Positions 61,414 through 64,000 of a stretch of 64,000 bases of DNA are shown in pieces. Positions within the stretch are counted from its first letter, which is position 1. Every line of letters begins with the position of its first letter. The position numbers and the translations under genes are program-made. The DNA is from CBDHDJ01 sp965261645 (GTDB lineage: Bacteria > Pseudomonadota > Alphaproteobacteria > SHVV01), in assembly GCA_965261645.1 (NCBI GenBank), contig CBDHDJ010000004.1:868001-932000 (forward strand). The letters run 5' to 3'. The notes beneath the pieces were generated by a model, which was not told the DNA's origin, searched no databases, and was given only the letters and a program-made list of their open reading frames with translations.

Positions 61414-62508
61414 CTAGCTCGCGGCGGTCGCGGCACCGCTCTCGGCGCGCGTCGGATCGTAGGCGCTCAGGGGCCCGATCGCCTTTTCGACGCCGGGGAT
61501 GACCTCATCGGCAAAGCGTTCGAGCGAGCGCATCGCTTTCTCGTGTGGATAATTGCCGACCTGAAAGAACATGGCGATATGTACGGGTCGGACGCGCTCG
61601 ATCTCGCGCACGCATCTCTCGATGCAGGTTTCGGCGTCGCCGATGATGAGGTTGTCGATAATCTGATCGATGGTCGGTTCGCCTTTGAACGGCTTCTCCA
61701 TCATCATGCCGTTCTCGTCCATGACCTCCTCGCGGGTGCGCAGGGAGACGGCAAGCCGGTTCTGGAACAGGGCGTTGTCGGCGAATTGCCGGGCCTCCTC
61801 GCGGCTATCGGTGACGCAGGCGAAACGCAGGACGCCGATTGGCATGGTCGCGGGGTCGCGCCCCTCCTCGGCGAAGATGGCCTCGCAGCGCTGGCGCTGT
61901 TTTTCGAGATACTCGACGCCGTCGAGACGGCCGGCGAAGATCGGCGTGTAGCCCCGGCGCGCGGCGATGCGCTGCAGATCGGGCGCATCGCCCGCGATCC
62001 AGATCTCCGGCACGCCCTGTGGGCCGCGCGCGGCGATGTGCGTTGGTGGTTGGCGGTAGTGCTTGCCGTCGAATTCGAACATCCGTTCCGCCAGCCCCGC
62101 CTCGATCATCTCCAAAATCTCTTCCGCCTGCTCTTTCGACGGCTCGAGATCGACGCCGAAGCGGTCGAACTCGTAGGGCTGGTAACCGCTGCCGACGCCG
62201 AGGACCAGCCGCCCGTTGCTGAGCGCGTCCACCATGCCGATCTCGGCGATCAGGCGCGCCGGCATGTAAAGCGGCAGGACGACGATCCCGGTGGCGAGCT
62301 TGATGCGGCTGGTTTGACCCGCGCAATAAGCTGCCATCATCAGCGGCGAGGGGCAGACGCAGTAGTTCGAAAAGTGATGCTCGGCGAACCACGACATGGC
62401 GAAACCGCCCTGGTCGGCAACCCGCGTCTGCTCCGCCGTCTCGGTCAGGATCTCGCGGGTTGTTTTGGCTCCCCCGCGATAGCCCATCAGATTGAACAGT
62501 CCGAACAT
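61414..62508 (-). CDS. LLM-class flavin-dependent oxidoreductase
   Basis: 364 residues from ATG 62508, with AGGGAGG upstream. The bacterial luciferase-like TIM barrel is seen in RVADQGGFAMSWFAEHHFSNY, IKLATGIVVLPLYMPARLIAEI, VDALSNGRLVLGVGSGYQPYEFDRFG and GDAPDLQRIAARRGYTPIF. It uses reduced FMN or F420 in family members; which one is not shown. Neighbouring the acyl-CoA synthetase, it could act on related substrates. Confidence 0.9.
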   Translation of the reverse strand: MFGLFNLMGYRGGAKTTREILTETAEQTRVADQGGFAMSWFAEHHFSNYCVCPSPLMMAAYCAGQTSRIKLATGIVVLPLYMPARLIAEIGMVDALSNGRLVLGVGSGYQPYEFDRFGVDLEPSKEQAEEILEMIEAGLAERMFEFDGKHYRQPPTHIAARGPQGVPEIWIAGDAPDLQRIAARRGYTPIFAGRLDGVEYLEKQRQRCEAIFAEEGRDPATMPIGVLRFACVTDSREEARQFADNALFQNRLAVSLRTREEVMDENGMMMEKPFKGEPTIDQIIDNLIIGDAETCIERCVREIERVRPVHIAMFFQVGNYPHEKAMRSLERFADEVIPGVEKAIGPLSAYDPTRAESGAATAAS

Positions 62509-62767
62509 GATCGCCTCCCTGCGCTGGCGCCGCGCCGGCGCCATTAAGAACCCGCTTATGATGGCGCAAACCGTGCGCCAGCGCGAATCCGCACGGGGGC
62601 CACCCCGGTTATGAGAGAGATTGAGCGGTGAGCTATTCGGCCGCCTTGGCCCTTTTCCGCATCCACGCCGGTTTGAGCTTGGCGTGCGCGCACGAAGTCC
62701 TGGTCGGGCCCGAGGAGGCCGACCTGCAGCCCAGGCCCCGGAAAGCCGGCGCTGAGGCGCGCCGGGC
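62509..62767. other. intergenic stretch
   Basis: About 260 bases between the LLM gene start and the methyltransferase stop. A plus-strand GTG frame at 62628 gives a Cys/Arg-rich product overlapping the antisense of the TPR-methyltransferase gene and is not supported. No terminator or promoter is clear. Confidence 0.3.
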
Positions 62768-63968
62768 TTACGAGCGCCGGTTCAAGACCACGACCAGCCC
62801 GGGGATGGGCTTATCGTCGTGGTATTCGTGCACCGCCTCCTTGAGGACAAGGGGCGAGAAGCCGGCGCGGTCCGCCTGGTGGACCACATAGGACCGGCTG
62901 TGGGCGAAGAACGAGTTGCGCATCACCGCGAAACTCCGGGAGCCGTGATGGAACACGGTGAACGCGAACAGGCCCTCGGGCCTGAGCGTATGCGCCGCGG
63001 CGGCGAACACCCCGCTGAGATCGCCGAGATGGATCAGCACGCCGGCGCTCACCACAAGATTGTAAGTGGCCCGGCGGCCGCGCATGTAGGAGCTGAGATC
63101 ATCCAGGATGAGGCGGTCATAGAGCTGCTTGGCGCGGGCCTTGTCGATCATGTGCGGCGGAGAGGTCCACCCCGTCGAGTCGGCGCGCCAGCGGCCGCAA
63201 GAACACGCCGCAGAGGCCGGTGCCGCAGCCGGCATCAAGCACATCGAGACCGGGGCTCGCTTGCGGCAGGCTCAAAACCGCATCGCGCACTAGATCGACG
63301 CCGCGATAGGCCGTCGAGCGGCCGACGCCCTGATCCCAGTCCCGCGCCTTGTCGGCGTAGTAACGGTGGAGATAATCGTCGGGATGGCGCAGGGGAACCG
63401 GCGCCCTATCGAGGAAAGCCAGCGCCAGACTCGCGCCGCAGGGATCGCCGGGATCGAGCTTGAGGGCCCGGTGGTAACACTCGGCTGCTTGAGCAGCATC
63501 GCCGCGTTCCTGAAACACCCGGCCCAGCAGGTACCACGAATCCGCTTGCTGCGGGTCGAGGCGGATCGCCTCTCGCAGGCTGATGGCGGCTTCGTCCCAG
63601 CGATCCTGGCGCGTCAGTACGGCGCCGAGATTGCTGTGCGCACCGGCGTTGCCAGGATCGATGGCAATCGCGGTTTGGTAGCACGAGACGGCCGCGCCGG
63701 CATCGCCGGCGTCCATCAGGGCATTGCCCAGATTGGTGTGGGCCGACGAGCAGCGCGGATCGAGTGCAATCGCGTCGCGATAATTCTCGATCGCTTCGCC
63801 GAGGCGGCCCTGCCCTTTCAGAACGGAACCCAGATTGTTATGCACAGCGGCATTTATTGCCTCCCCGCGGCTCCCGAGGAGGCGCCGGTAGAGCGCTTCG
63901 GCATCCTCGAGTTTGCCGGCCTGATGCAGCGCCAGCGCCTCGGCGAAGACCTGCTCGATCGCCGGCAA
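62768..63968 (-). pseudogene. TPR-methyltransferase gene, frameshifted, 5' end at or beyond the window edge
   Basis: The first frame (63968 to 63117) has about five TPR units (for example HNNLGSVLKGQGRLGEAIENY and HTNLGNALMDAGDAGAAVSCY), a linker and the SAM-binding motif GLDVLDAGCGTGLCGVFLRPLA. It then breaks near 63160. The second frame resumes at PPHMIDKARAKQLYDRLILDD, then SAGVLIHLGDLSGVFAAAAHTL, the rest of the methyltransferase. One base change restores a single protein. TTG 63968 is a possible start, but the frame remains open to the window edge, so the true start may be outside. Confidence 0.8.
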
Positions 63969-64000
63969 ATCGGCGGAGGGACGCTGATTCCCTGGCGTAC

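Noticed and set aside
62628..62891. A GTG-started 87-residue plus-strand frame
   Set aside because: Its second half is antisense to the methyltransferase and no family is seen.
1..64000. CRISPR array
   Set aside because: No regularly spaced short direct repeats were seen; the repeats present are IS and MITE copies.

Overview
The window is GC-rich and crowded with insertion sequences. Gene content (alphaproteobacterial-type glutamyl- and cysteinyl-tRNA synthetases, class II DAHP synthase, two-domain NAD synthetase, glutathione reductase, many VOC, amidase and acyl-CoA-type enzymes) suggests an alphaproteobacterium, perhaps Rhodospirillales-like; this is inference from protein character, with no rRNA or other marker present. 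Housekeeping and small-molecule metabolism genes are interleaved with mobile elements and broken genes, as in a genome undergoing IS expansion.

Region 1 (1-3.5 kb): the end of an IS3-family element abuts a small GIY-YIG-like gene that overlaps by one base a SIR2-like NAD-binding-fold gene, followed by an unrecognised gene. This looks like a small defence-type island. Region 2 (3.5-13.9 kb): IS copy A, then three stand-alone cyclic-nucleotide-binding-domain proteins, a TetR regulator, a VOC protein, an EamA transporter, a lipoprotein, nicotinamidase, a PfkB sugar kinase, a FlK-like thioesterase, a PEBP protein, a decayed VOC gene and an unrecognised beta-rich protein. Region 3 (13.9-26.7 kb): an IS630 element, two tandem amidases, an SDR, a ParB-like protein, relic gene fragments, an IS256 element with a clear 8-bp target duplication, a 151-bp element with perfect 40-bp inverted repeats, a Cache-domain protein, an excisionase-like HTH, two IS1595-type transposases, IS copy B and an IS256/Mutator fragment.

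Region 4 (26.7-37 kb): a fused double ABC exporter, a truncated hydrolase, a decayed IS5-type element, IS copy C, a DUF805 remnant, and IS copy D, which is itself interrupted by an IS5-type and an IS630-type element. Region 5 (36.8-54.3 kb): two copies of a 180-bp MITE-like element (one split by IS copy E) bracket an NmrA-like protein, succinate-semialdehyde dehydrogenase and glutathione reductase. They are followed by DAHP synthase, a nicotinate phosphoribosyltransferase, two tandem zinc-independent MDR oxidoreductases, the nadE-gltX-cysS run, an MBL hydrolase and IS copy F. Region 6 (54.3-64 kb): a 2OG-oxygenase-like protein, a secreted caspase-like protein, a sulfotransferase, two methyltransferases, an acyl-CoA synthetase, an LLM flavin oxidoreductase and a frameshifted TPR-methyltransferase running off the window.

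Functional links: nicotinamidase, nicotinate phosphoribosyltransferase and NAD synthetase are three steps of NAD salvage. The six copies (A-F) of one 1.44-kb IS carry 17-bp terminal repeats and prefer TTAN targets; A, B and F have intact transposases, C is frameshifted, and D and E share the same nonsense codon.
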